From NCBI GenBank assembly GCA_948567375.1, contig OX419761.1, forward strand, positions 51,772,501 to 51,836,500: a stretch of 64,000 nt of DNA, written 5' to 3'. The translations under genes and the position numbers were made by a program. How positions within the stretch are numbered: the first letter of the stretch is position 1; the number at the start of each line of letters is the position of its first letter. Of this stretch, positions 1 to 11,493 are shown piece by piece. The notes beneath the pieces were generated by a model that was given only the letters and a program-made list of their open reading frames with translations, ran no database searches and had not been told where the DNA came from. The DNA is from Lunularia cruciata (lineage: Eukaryota > Streptophyta > Marchantiopsida > Lunulariales > Lunulariaceae).

Positions 1-559
1 TTAATTATAGATCATGGATGATTTCATTAAGAATATTTAAAATATTAATAAATAAAAGTAAAATTGATATTGAAATCTATGAAAAAGAAAATAATATATA
101 ATTTATGAATAATATATCCTCAAATATAAACTATATATAATTATATACAGAGAAATATGTATTTCGAATTAGAAGCCAATTCATATAAAGAAATGTCAAA
201 GAATACTGTGAACCAATGTGAAAACTGAAAGTCAATTCATATAAAGAAATTCGGAACCAATGTGTACCGAGTACTAAAAGTCTAAATCTAGACTCGAAAT
301 CTAAAAGTAAATGTATGTGAAACAATAAGAAACAAATTGGATGAATGGAGAGGTAAACGTACGTGAAATAATCAAATGAATCGAATGCAAATTGTAAACT
401 GAGATTGATAGAAAAATGCACATTCAAAACATTTTTCTATCAATCTCAGTTTAGCAAAGCATGGAAGGAAGCATGTAATCATACCGATTAGCCGGGACAT
501 TGACTTATCAACAATTTATTCACGAATGTCAGGTAATAAAACAGGAAATTCAAAAACGT
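1..559. other. AT-rich non-coding DNA
   Basis: Strongly AT-rich sequence with short direct repeats of 'caattcatataaagaaat' (about 178 and 233). No reading frame here resembles a known protein. A perfect hairpin at 395-453 is listed separately. Confidence 0.5.
395..453. repeat. Perfect 24-bp inverted repeat (hairpin)
   Basis: Arms 395-418 and 430-453 are perfect reverse complements (core 'gagattgatagaaaaatg') separated by 11 bases. It could be a foldback left by template switching, a small palindrome or a small-RNA precursor. Nothing nearby decides between these. Confidence 0.9.
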
Positions 560-1560
560 GTATGAACCATGAAGCGGACCACATTAGAAGGAATTTTGGT
601 TGAGGAAAGTTTAAATGGAGCGCAGCGTGAGATAGGAGGGAAAGGTGTCATGGTTAAGACTGATCGAAACAATCACGATTCGAGTAATGAAACGGAGAGT
701 AAAAATCGTTCAGAGAACGCGAGAATAGAGCGAAGCCGAGATAGGGTAGTGGATCTATCCCATCTATTCTACCTGGCTGCAATGAATTCGGACGATCACG
801 ATAAGCGTGTACCGGATCTGTTCACGACAGTGCAACTTCTCACTACTCCTAGTGGAGCATTGTAGCTGTTCCATCGAGAAGCCTCTGAACTCGAGGGGCA
901 CTTGAAAGTCTGACCATAGTTGCGCCGCAGGCTGTTTGTGTCACTAAGCCTGGGAATGACCCGACAGTCGGTCATCCAACAATTGGGAAAGAAATCTCAA
1001 CGATCGGTCTGAAACTCTGGGGCACGAACTTCGGACACAACATCGATGAGATCAAATTGGTTAGATAAGATCGCTAACTCTAGTTGCTGCTTCATAATGT
1101 TTGTGTTGTGTGGTACGCCTCATGAAGTGGAATTGCTCAATACAGGACGATCGAAGTAGATTCATAGATTCACAGTGCTGTCAGTTTCAGATTCCAACGC
1201 AGGATAATCTGAGAATGGTTCTGAACTGCCTGCAGTCAGATGTTGTGGGAAAGATATTCTAATTATTTACGAGTTGAAGTAGCTGTGAAGTAACTGGTCT
1301 GGTCTCCGGCAGTTGGTAGGGAAGAAAGGAACAGATTTTTGGCAGCATGCAGTCAATAGCGAACGGTAAGAAGGTCCATTTCACGGACGAGAAGTGACTC
1401 TGAAGCAAATATTTTGTGGCAGTTAGCGCAAAAGCCGGCGCTAGGATAACCCAAAGCCGGGTGCACCTAACTGCTAACATCATCAGAACTGAGACATCAG
1501 CCCACACGAAGTTTGCTATCAGAGACACGCGGCAGAAAGGACAGGACAAGAGCAAACGCT
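560..1560. other. GC/CpG-richer patch with a 98-codon open frame, unidentified
   Basis: Base composition changes from AT-rich to clearly richer in GC and CpG (many 'cga', 'cgg', 'gcg' triplets). An ATG-started frame of 98 codons runs 569-865 (+); its product is hydrophilic, rich in Asn, Arg, Asp and Glu, and resembles nothing I recognise. The stretch could be a remnant of a host gene or unmethylated DNA of different origin. I assign no function. Confidence 0.3.
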
Positions 1561-3949
1561 GTGGAGCTTGTCAATGTTAATTTCCATCACTCTTTTTCAT
1601 GATTATTCACCAATTATAGTCCAAAACAACACCATAACCATGTTAGTTCAATTCTTTGTTCTCAAGATAGAGACCATAATAAACATGTCTGATTGAACCA
1701 CATTTATATTTAAGATTTCCGGGTGCATTCATCACCGTTTAGATGGTCTCATCAAGGAGAAGTTCCTTAAAGAGAAAAGGGATATTGGCTATCTCTCCCG
1801 CTCTACAATCTGCAATTGTTACTTTACAAAGCGCACAAACTTTGTGTCTTAGGTGATGAGCAGTTGCAGTAGGAACAACCAGCACTAACTGGCTAGAGTC
1901 CTCCTTCCCCTTACCCGATATTCCATTGGATTTTTATGAAATATTTCAAAAGTATACTTGAGTTTTCTCCATTTATCAGATATCTCGTACAAGATCTTTC
2001 CTCACAATTCCGGAGTAGACTTGAGTTGGTTTAACTCTTCTCAACTCCTTTGGTATTTGTTGTTAGTTGTGCTTTTTTCCCCGTATGCTTGTTTTTGTTT
2101 TTATCTTGGTTGCTTGAAACAGATGACCCCGTGCTCTTTTTCCTTTCCACACTTGGTTGTTCCTTATATCCCCTCCCCTGTTCTTTTGGTGTACTATACT
2201 TATATTATTTATAGACTACTTCATACTCAAAGAGAGACCCATCTTAGAGTGGAACTTCTTCATACTAACGATTTCTATTCCTTATCATAGAAAAATTTCT
2301 GGACGTTGTAAAACACCATAATGGCAGTAAGTAATCATATGAGTTATAGGTGTATTGAAAGTTGTTTACAGTTTGCGAGCTAGAGAGGCACCAAACCAAT
2401 CTACTACCACTCCATCTGGCCAAATAGTTGGTGCCCAGTCACATCTTGTTACTAGGTGTCGAAAGAAGGGTTTAGAGTCCATGGCTCATCTCAAGTGTAG
2501 ACAAGTAACGCAGTCCTGTCTGCAGTTGACAGGAACAGACTTAAGGAAGGTATCTTGTCTTTTGTCGTCATGTTATTGTCTGTCGCTTGGACACGACGTC
2601 ATCCAGCGAAAGGAGGAATCTTCTACACAAGCTTCGAAGCTTGTCTGAACATGCTCTTTCCCTGGTGTCGAACCATATTCCAAAACAACCGGCATGACAA
2701 CCATAATGCCGGCCATATTGGGTGTTTCTCTATAAGCAGGATTTAAAGAATTTTCTCGACCAAAGATTCTGGAGAGACATCCGGAATTTTCTTGAAGATT
2801 CTAACCCGGTATTTCGGCTATACCGATAGTTCCGGTCGTTGACCGGTAAGTGGATTAGAGATGGAATTAGCCGACCTCCATATTTGGCACTTCGACTTGG
2901 CCAAGTTAACAAAAAGTCTGAATTAACCCACTTAAGCGTTGAAGGCGCCTGGTGGGTGGTTGAGGGGTGGGGGAGATGTATTTTACAAAGAAGCCCGATT
3001 ATCCTTAGAATGGTCAATGTAATAAAGGGTTCCGATTGCAAATTTTAAGGAAATGCGACGAGAGTGAATTTTATTTTAACAATGAATTAAATCGGTATCC
3101 GGTAGAAATCAAAAGACGGATTGGAGAAGTTTCTGAGAAACAATAATTAACATGGAGACGTGATAATTTATGGCCATGCGCCACAAACCAAAAATTTTAT
3201 GGATCTTCTTAGTATATATTAACGGTTTCAATTGGGTACTGGTGGCAATTCCATAAATCAGTTTATGGGCGGCTCCAAACGTGGTAGGGGTATAACGAGT
3301 GTGATTTACAAACCTTTATGATATTTTATTCGTTTCCAAAAATGAGCAGGTTCTTGAGATCTAATTATTCTCTCTTGATTTTATTTTAATTTTTTTTGTA
3401 ATTGATTTTATAGCTTTGTTAATTTCAACACTCATAGTCTTTATCGATATTTTAAAAATTTATACAGTTTTGATGGTTGGTTTCCAATAAAAGATTTCTT
3501 AAAAATTTATTGAAACACTATAATTTATATTATTTTATACACCACCCCCAAAATCATTGACTAAATTTACATACAATTCCATAAGTACCCAAATTAAAAC
3601 CCTTCAATACATACATAGTAGATTATGTGAATTTATTTAGGTGAAATGAACAACATAACCATCCTAGTTAAAAGCGATATAATACAATACATCAAATAAT
3701 GGTAAATTTTTGAGAAAATTTATCCTAAATCAATACGTCTGTGTAAATTCAAAGAACAATGTCTAGAAAAAATATTTACATAAAGAAGGAAAATTGACAA
3801 GAAAGATTACTAAGTGGATACTTAAAATTCCAATAATTTAACTAATCATTTAAATATGAATATTAAAGTTATGAAAAATGTCAAATATTAACATGATAAT
3901 CTAGAATGATCAAAAGAATATGGACAATACAAGAACATTAAGATTATAG

Positions 3950-3990
3950 TAGATACGATTACTTTCATCATATGAAAGTAATCGTATCTA
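3950..3990. repeat. 19-bp inverted repeat with 3-bp loop
   Basis: Arms 3950-3968 and 3972-3990 ('tagatacgattactttcat' and its complement) are perfect and separated by 'cat'. Such a short loop would favour cruciform extrusion. Origin unknown. Confidence 0.9.
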
Positions 3991-4104
3991 TGATGATGAT
4001 GGAGTGAAAATTATCGATTACGTTGTTCTCACTAATTATCAATTTGAAACACATCTTGAGAGAATATCTTCCTAAAATTTTTGAACAGCTAAATAAATCT
4101 CACC

Positions 4105-4280
4105 TCCTAAAATACCATCAATTATATAAAAGGAGTAATAAAACCAAATGTAATTTTTAAATTCCTAAAATACCATCAATTATATAAAAGGAGTAATAAA
4201 ACCAAATGTAATTTTGAAATTCCTAAAATACCATCAATTATATAAAAGGAGTAATAAAACCAAATGTAATTTTGAAATTC
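4105..4280. repeat. Three-copy 58-bp tandem repeat
   Basis: A 58-bp unit beginning 'tcctaaaataccatcaatta' occurs at 4105, 4163 and 4221 and ends near 4280. The copies differ by about one base, so the expansion is recent relative to its surroundings. No coding or regulatory role is evident. Confidence 0.9.
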
Positions 4281-6466
4281 CATTATTTATCTTGTTGGTA
4301 TCAAATGTAATGATGACAACACCATTTTAATGGTGCGTTCTTGAGGAATCAAAAGATGACGATCAGTCAAATAATTTGCTGCAACATTAATCTCCAAAAC
4401 AAAAGGTCATCTCCAAAACCACACCTATAATAAAGATGTCCAATTGTAATGAATGAGTTAAAGCAAACATTGAAATAAAAAACAAGACTACAAACAGGAA
4501 TAAGAAATAGAGCCACCTTAGCACATGAAATTATCCATGACTTAACGTGTAACCAATTTCATGCTATTAAGCTTTAAATTTTTCAAGAATCCTTGCAATG
4601 AAATGAGAGGAGAGAAGGGATGGTATATAATAGGACCAAAGCAATTTTTGACATAATGTGGAATACACTAGAATACTAGAAGAAGTATCATTCATTGAAA
4701 TAAAAATATTGCAGATTATATATAATAGAATCAACTCTTAAATTTTTTGTGATGTTTAATAGGCATAGGATTTTTTGAGTGTTTAGATGGAAAAGAAAGA
4801 CCTAAATATCAAAATTCATATTTGCAGATTTGATCAAAGTGTATGAAGATCTAGTTGAAAAGCAACAATAGAAAGAAAGGAAATTATGTGAGAAGAAATT
4901 AAAGCCAAACAAGGAAGTAATTGAAGATTTCAATAAAAGGAAACTTGAAAAGAAATGATCATGCATACCAAAATTGTACTATTTAGATTTTAAGTTTGTC
5001 AAGAATTATTCACATCACAATTTTATAGGAATTATTATGTATATGTACATTTGCTATATAACATACATCAATGGAAACACCATATATAATAAAAGGAAAA
5101 ATCATATAAGAAATGATTTACCTATTCTATAATATCACAAAAATGAGATATTTTGCAAAAAAGAAACCACTATTACACTCAATCAAACAAAATCCACTTT
5201 AGCATCATAGAATCCAAGTTATACTTGCTAGCTCTCTTTGCCATATATAGGAATAGATAGGAGTTGAAGACACTCAACAAAAAAGAAGTGTGCTCTTTGA
5301 AACTCCAATCAGCATATACCTTTCCTTGAAGAGACCAAGAAACCAAAGCCTAATAGCATATATAACTACACTAATCATGCAAACAGTGGCTCCAATGGTA
5401 TTTGAAGAAACACTAATAATGTAGATAGCTATTACTAAGCTTCATAAAGTGGGTTGCTTAATAATAGCTACTAGCACAATTAAGATCATTAAGTTAATAA
5501 AAAGTCAAGCATCCTAGTAAAATAGCAAAGGTACTACAAATGATATGACAATGGTCTACTTCGGTATATCTAAATGACAATGTCTACTTAGGATGTATCC
5601 TTATGCTTGAGAAACCGAAAGAGGATGTATGGAGTCAAAGTCAATTGTAGTCAAAGTAGATGGAGTATTTTGCTATGATGTTGTGTATTCTAGTGGTGTC
5701 GAGCAATATAGTATTTCTAATAAGGTTCTTATGTAGCAATTAGTGATTAAATCTTCTACTTTTAATGTGTTTCTAAAGGACAATTGGAAACCAAACATTG
5801 GACCCAAGCAAGAGGAGAGAGACAAAGAGTTTAGAGATTCTTGAGGAGTTGTAGGAGGTATTTTTCCTTCAATATGAAAAATATAGGTTCTCTAAAGGGA
5901 CTTAGTATTTGGACTGAGCTTATTAGTGATACATAATCATTCAATGTCCTTATAGATATAGTGATATAGAGAGTGCCTTGATTAGAGGAAAAATAAAGAA
6001 CTATTTGAGACTATTCTGATGGAGATCTCCAATTGGTATGGCATGCTTGAATCATAAGAGATATTTCATGCAATTGTGTATGTAAAGATTTTAAATACTT
6101 TGGATATTTGAGCAAGTTATTATTGATCACAAAAGGAGAACAAGGCCAAGTTTTCACTCTATAAATTGATCCTCAAAACAAGGATATACTGTACCACTTG
6201 AGTTCCAAAGAATATGTATTCAAATTCAAATTCAAATAATATGGTTATAATATGGATCCCATGTACACATTTAAATTATCCATATAAAAAATTATTATTG
6301 AGTTCCAAAGAATATGGATATAATCCTTGTAGGATTAGATTATACTTGATATTATAATGTTGATATTTTGGTCTCCAATGTTATCATGGAAGATCATGAG
6401 AAAAATTCATGAGATGTGTGCAAGAGGTTGAGATCTAATGGATTCAAATTATATACTAGGTAAAGC

Positions 6467-6518
6467 AAATTCTTCCAAGAGCAAGTTGATTATTATCAAC
6501 TTGCTCTTGGAAGAATTT
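6467..6518. repeat. 24-bp inverted repeat with 4-bp loop
   Basis: Arms 6467-6490 and 6495-6518 are perfect complements (core 'cttccaagagcaagttgat') with loop 'tatt'. It lies just 5' of the first recognisable codons of a decayed gypsy reverse transcriptase. Confidence 0.9.
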
Positions 6519-6544
6519 GGGTACCACTATCTACCTTGCTAGAT

Positions 6545-6770
6545 TTAATGTTAAGCAATCACAAGTGGAAGCTCTTGTATATATTCCTTGATCTACAAAA
6601 ATGATTAGAGTACTTTAGCACTCATTGGATTGCAAAATTTTATTTCCCATATATTAGAGAATTTAGTGTAATTGCTAAGGCCTTGAAACATTTGGTCAAG
6701 CTCATAGATGAGTGGTGTTGGGGGATGAGTAAGAAAGAATTTTCTTAGGTTGAAATAAAAAATAGAGGCA
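6545..6770 (+). pseudogene. Decayed Ty3/gypsy RT C-terminal fragment
   Basis: Translated with frame changes, the stretch resembles the end of a gypsy reverse transcriptase and the connection domain. 'KQSQVEALVYIP' fits the 'KVEAI-xWP-P' block, and 'FYFPYIREFSVIAKALKHL' fits the conserved 'NFYRRFIxxFSxIAxPLTxL' block. Several stops and shifts interrupt it. The RNase H and integrase fragments of apparently the same element follow at 8270 and 9085, separated by a family A LTR. It may be another member of the chromovirus-like group. I could not find its LTRs. Confidence 0.6.
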
Positions 6771-7243
6771 AAATTTAATTCACATGAGGGAGAGTGTTAA
6801 CAATAGTGTGGACTAAGGTCTTTCAAATTGGAGAATTTTTCTTTTTGCTTTAGATTTTTGTATTTTAATGAGTTTTAAAATTTTCTATATTGAAGCAAAA
6901 TAATCCCCTTTTGCCTTTCATATTTGTGGTATATTCAATATGTGTTGCACTAAAAACACTAAATTTTTAGTAAACTCTTAAAGACCTTACTCAATGATCC
7001 TCACTCACTCATTCTAATTATTATCATTTTGATTTTAAAGTAAGAACTATAGATTCAGTGATCCTCACTTGCTCACTCACTCATTTCCTTCATTGTTTTT
7101 CTTCATATGTTGTAAGGATAACTTCATATCATAGTGATAACCGTAAGGCTCTCTCTAGACCATTGTTTGAGCTATAAGTACAAAGTATAACATTCCTTAT
7201 AAAAGGTTTATGTTAACTTGCATTGATTGTGTACTATTGGTAA
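6771..7243. other. AT-rich stretch, possibly part of an old LTR
   Basis: A purine-rich 'atgagggagag' is followed by 'tgttaacaatagtg', which has the look of a polypurine tract next to a TG-starting LTR. I could not find a partner copy or a clear 3' end, so this stays unassigned. Confidence 0.25.
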
Positions 7244-7937
7244 TGTGAGCCCGCCTATCTCTCACTTAGGATGAATCTCCAATGGCTATTAAGGTAGCAC
7301 ACCATAGACTAAGAAGGCAAGGAGCTCCAACTCTATCATATTCTTCCAAGGCTAAAAATCCAAGGCACCTCCAAGACTCAAAACCATTGCTCACTAGAGA
7401 ACTCAATGAGAGAGATAGTTGCAAATGAAAGGATAATGAGTACCTCCTCATCCCTAGCTTATATACTTATGAATAATTATACACCAAATTTATTGGTTAC
7501 TAAAGTAGATCAAGTTACTAGGCTAAAAGTCATATAAAGTCTAAAGTCTAAAGGAATATCCATACAAATGGGAATAATCCTATGAATAGGTGGTCTTATC
7601 TTCACCTACCAACTAAGTCAATGATTCCTTCACATAGGCTATCCTTGGACTATGAAAAAATCCACACAAACAAGGCTTGTGGGCCCAAGAGTCTCAACTC
7701 TTTCCTCAAAGTCAAATAACTAGGAATATTACCAAGTCAAAACACTAAAAGACAAAGTAATGATGCTCACTCTTTCCTTTCCCTCTATAATAGAGTCACC
7801 TTTACCTAGGACTAACTCTAGCTAATCATGAATAATGTAGAAGCTTGGCTAAACTCCATATAGATAATATTTCTCAACTACTTGCAATACCAAACTTAAT
7901 ATCCCTATAGAGCATACATGCATCAATGGATGTTATA
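7244..7937 (-). mobile_element. Family A solo LTR (diverged)
   Basis: Read on the minus strand this matches the family A LTRs at 18779, 49452 and 60382 over its whole length, including the 'tatataa' promoter region and the end '...gctcaca'. It is the most diverged A LTR here: the antisense 62-codon frame seen in other copies is broken. It sits inside the decayed gypsy pol of 6545-9570. The flanking 5-mers (ggtaa, gtcgt) do not match, so the target duplication is lost or the ends are off by a few bases. Confidence 0.85.
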
Positions 7938-8269
7938 GTCGTGACTTTGAAGCATTGGATGACTAATTTTCTTTGTAATCAAGACCATTGTAAATAAGAC
8001 CACCCACTTTGAAGAGCTTAGGAAGTGACTCTTGCAAGGAAGAGCTTTGTTTGTCTTCCTTGACCTCCTTTTTAGGCATCAAGATACTCATCAAACTGAC
8101 ATTGACAATCATTGGTTGGCAAAGACCATCCACAAATACGCTATAATTCAATTCAACAATGATTTTCTCTAATCTAAATGTAAAAATTTGTCCACTTTTG
8201 AACTCCACTTTTCAATCATTTCAAGTCTGCAAAATTTCTGCTTTTATGAAATGTTGTTTTCCACACTTT

Positions 8270-8500
8270 GGAAGAACTTAGTGTGGACTATGGCACATAT
8301 TTTGTGTTGCTTTGTTTGGAAACCTCTTCACTCTCATTATTGATCATCAACCATTAAATTGGTTGATAAGGTACGATAAGCTTTCAAGGAAAATTGCATG
8401 ATGAGTTCAGTTTTTTGAAACTATGACTTCACAATTGTTCAAAACCTAGAGTAGTGGACCATGATGTAGATGAGTTGAGTAAAAACTTATAAACTAGCCA
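8270..8500 (+). pseudogene. Decayed gypsy RNase H fragment
   Basis: One frame reads 'FTLIIDHQPLNWLIRYDKL', matching the 'F-lxTDHxPLxxLL' block of gypsy RNase H, where D is catalytic. Just downstream, 'VDHDVDELSKN' resembles the 'N-VADALSR' end of the domain. Stops and a frame change break it. It continues the remnant begun at 6545. Confidence 0.55.
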
Positions 8501-9084
8501 ACATGATGAAATAAGATCCTATTGGCATGATGAGATGGATGAAGAGATGATGCTAGGTTGCCATAAATTTGCCTTCTTGTGTATGTTGAATTGAGCTTTA
8601 GAAGGATCTCTTTCAATATATATACAAAGAGTTGTTGAGGCCTTGGATCTAAAGAACAAAGATTTTGAGATGAGTAAGCAAGATATTCATGATATGTCAT
8701 GGTGATGGAATATCTTTTCATTTGTAATATGATTAACATAATTGTTATAGAGGAGAGTGATTGTGTTCTTTGAGAAACAAGGAGGTTTAGATTCAAGTGC
8801 ATGCACATTATTTGTATATGGCTGATTGTAGAGTGCAAAATATTACTATTTCCATCTCAAAGAGTATAGTTTGTACAAAATTCTCATGAGGAGCTAAGAA
8901 TTTTTGGAGTAAAATAAATATAGTTAATTTGAAGTCATTATTAGTGTTATAATATAAATATTGAATGCAACAACTTCTTGCAATAATAGACATGTAATTC
9001 ATACCCAAGTTAGAGCATTATTTAGTAATCTTATGCCATATTTACACCTACTAACTATCATGAAGACTGTTGGAATTTGGACTT

Positions 9085-9570
9085 GTTTTTACCTTTACCA
9101 TTGACTATGAAATATTATCAATATGTTGTGGTTATGGTGGAGTGCTTCTCTGAGTGGATTTAGCTGATGACACTTCCAAACAAGTCTAGTAAAAGGATAT
9201 CTTATTTGTTCCTAGATTTGGTTCTTAATTGATTTGGTACATAATCAAAGTCTTGACTAATTGAGTACAATTTCTTGGTGGAGATTTTTACATTATGTAT
9301 GATTAAGTATTAATAAGCATTTCAAGATTATCATGGTGTAGATGGTTTAATATAGAGAGTTGTTCAATGGTTAAGAGAGGATTGTGTAAGTAAGGTTTGT
9401 AGAGAGGCCATTTGGTGATTTGGATCTCTTGTTATCTTGGTTGGCTATGGGCTATCAATTTTAGCTAGCAAGCATCTTTATCATCCTTCTCTCTCTCATC
9501 TATTGTATGGACTTGAATTTATCTATAACTATTTATCTTGATTTTCTTGTGATTTTTGACCTAGATGATC
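9085..9570 (+). pseudogene. Decayed gypsy integrase core fragment
   Basis: The frame around 9100-9230 reads 'YQYVVVMVECFSEWI' then 'LPNKSSKRISYLFLDLVLN', matching the block after the first catalytic Asp of retroviral-type integrases ('YxxVVVDxxTKWxxxxPxxxxxA'). Further on, 'IIKVLTN' fits the 'xVSDRG' block. Stops occur throughout. It closes the decayed element of 6545-9570. Confidence 0.55.
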
Positions 9571-10396
9571 TTGGTATATGATGGGAGTATGTTCCCAAAG
9601 GTAGGGATTACTTAAAGACTAATGATGATGGCCTTTGAGAACATAAAATATTGCTCAACATAAGGATATGGCTGAGAAAAGAAGGCACCTAGTGTTTCTT
9701 TAGTTGCACGCTCCAACCATAAAGCGCTCTCTCTCAAGCCGGCGGCGTGAGGGACATTTATGCCGTCCTCACCGGCCCAAGGTGCTATTTGAGCCAAAGG
9801 CAGATTGGGCCCCATCCAGTTATTCATAGACAAGGCCCTCTTCCAACAAAATGTGAAAATTATTCCTTGGAACCAAATTATATCAAAGGTTACGGTCAAA
9901 AAATTGTTGCTCGATCTTTGAAATCGATTGAATCCAAAGCTTCAAATGACTTGGAACTTTGTAATGGTAGGGTAAGTGTTAAAGAATTGGAAGACACTGG
10001 GATTTTAAAAATATCACACAAACTAACATCGACAAATTATCATTTTAATATTCCACCCATAGCACGACATTGAATTAAGCCAATTTTTAGTGAGAAGTGA
10101 TCAACCTTAAATCTATTTCACTCTATTGATTATATAGATTTTTAGTAGACTACATTAAGAATGCTTAATATGATTACAAGCCACACTTTATAGTGGTTCT
10201 TAAAAGCAATAGGTAGATCATTATTGTATTTGATACTTTAGCTAATCCATTCTTTATGTGGTTTAGATTATATAAAGCTAACTAAGAATGAGGCAAAATA
10301 GCATCAGGCCTTGTAATCATTGGACACCATAAGGCATCACATACGTGATGTAGATGGCTATATGGAGTTAGAGATCTGATTATTATCTAGAGTGAC

Positions 10397-10475
10397 AATT
10401 GTGGTACTTCAAAGTTTGTTTATGACTTTCTATTTCCTATAGAAAGTCATACATAAACTTTGAAGTACCACAATT
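10397..10475. repeat. 36-bp near-perfect inverted repeat
   Basis: Arms 10397-10432 and 10440-10475 are reverse complements with two mismatches and a 7-base loop. This is the longest hairpin in the window. The arms contain 'gtggtacttcaaagttt'. Confidence 0.9.
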
Positions 10476-11455
10476 TTGCTTCTATAGTGTTGACAATGAC
10501 TTATGTTGTTATGCAATGTATATATGTACAGCAACTATCAAGTCATCTATAATGCCCTAGCTAGTTTGCTAGGATGCTTGGGGTTTTATTATCTTTATGA
10601 CCTTAGTTATATAAGTAAGCACTAGTAGGCTACTTAGTGGACACCATTTACATTATTAGGGTTTCTTTGTGCTTCATAAAAGCCACAATTTCCATCATTA
10701 GGGGAATTTGTGTGCCATTAAGATTGCACTTCCTAGTATCTCCAAGAAGTGGTATACCTCAAGTTGAAGCTTAATTTTTCTATGATGAGCCACTTGGCTA
10801 TGGTGGAGAGATGTGCCCATTAATACCAGAGTGGGTTTTGCTTGACTTATGATTATTTTTACCTAATGAAGAAGTATATAGGTTTGGTTTTTGGTTTTGA
10901 TTACTTGTGGTACTTCTAAGTTTGGATATAACTTATAAGAGTTATACTTTTATAGTTTATAATTTTCACAATTTTGCATGTTTGTAATGACATATATAAT
11001 ATATATATATATTTATAACACCTTTTAATTTAATTGAGATAATTTTGAATTATTATATTAATCATAGTGTTTTTTGATGATTGAGTTGGTATTAAAATGC
11101 TAGATATATGAATATAAGTCTATAAAACAATCATTATCTTTTCAAAACATACTAATATATTTCAAGTTAATATTTAATGATTAACCAAAGTATTTCAAAA
11201 ATACTAACCTTAAAATTTAAAGTAATTTAAGGTTATATAAATTGATGAAGCAAAATTAGAACATAAAAGCTACTCACCAAGATATTTGTAAATGAGATAG
11301 TCCAATCCCATAGTGGACAATATGGGATATTATGAGAGAAAGGAGAGCAATGGTACAATCCTTGCATGGCCGGCTGTTTACTTAGCTAGGGGAGGAATTT
11401 TAGTAAGAATTAATGTAGCTGGTTGTAATTCTACTAAGGGAAGTGAATCTCCCAT

Positions 11456-11493
11456 AAACACATACCCTTGGGGAGGCTCAAGGGTATGTGTTT
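11456..11493. repeat. 15-bp inverted repeat with 8-bp loop
   Basis: 'aaacacatacccttg' (11456-11470) is mirrored perfectly by 'caagggtatgtgttt' (11479-11493). Confidence 0.85.

Larger units (their letters stand above)
1561..6544. other. Unannotated AT-rich region
   Basis: No gene was recognised. Open frames are short and look random. 2350-3060 is slightly richer in GC; 3300-5500 is very AT-rich. The only structures I can support are the hairpins at 3950-3990 and 6467-6518 and the tandem repeat at 4105-4280. The last kilobase may include decayed upstream parts of the gypsy pol starting at 6545, but I could not align it. Confidence 0.4.

Noticed and set aside
569-865. Host protein-coding gene
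   Set aside because: Only 98 codons, no recognised motif, no supporting exon structure. Kept as a compositional feature only.
6788-7243. Copia LTR starting 'tgttaacaatagtg' after a purine-rich tract
   Set aside because: No second copy, no clear 3' end and no copia coding sequence. Reported only as unassigned.
9612-9899. Fragment of organelle or enzyme gene suggested by the GC-rich minus-strand frame
   Set aside because: No block of residues matches a family I can name, and the + strand is open as well, which suggests a composition effect.
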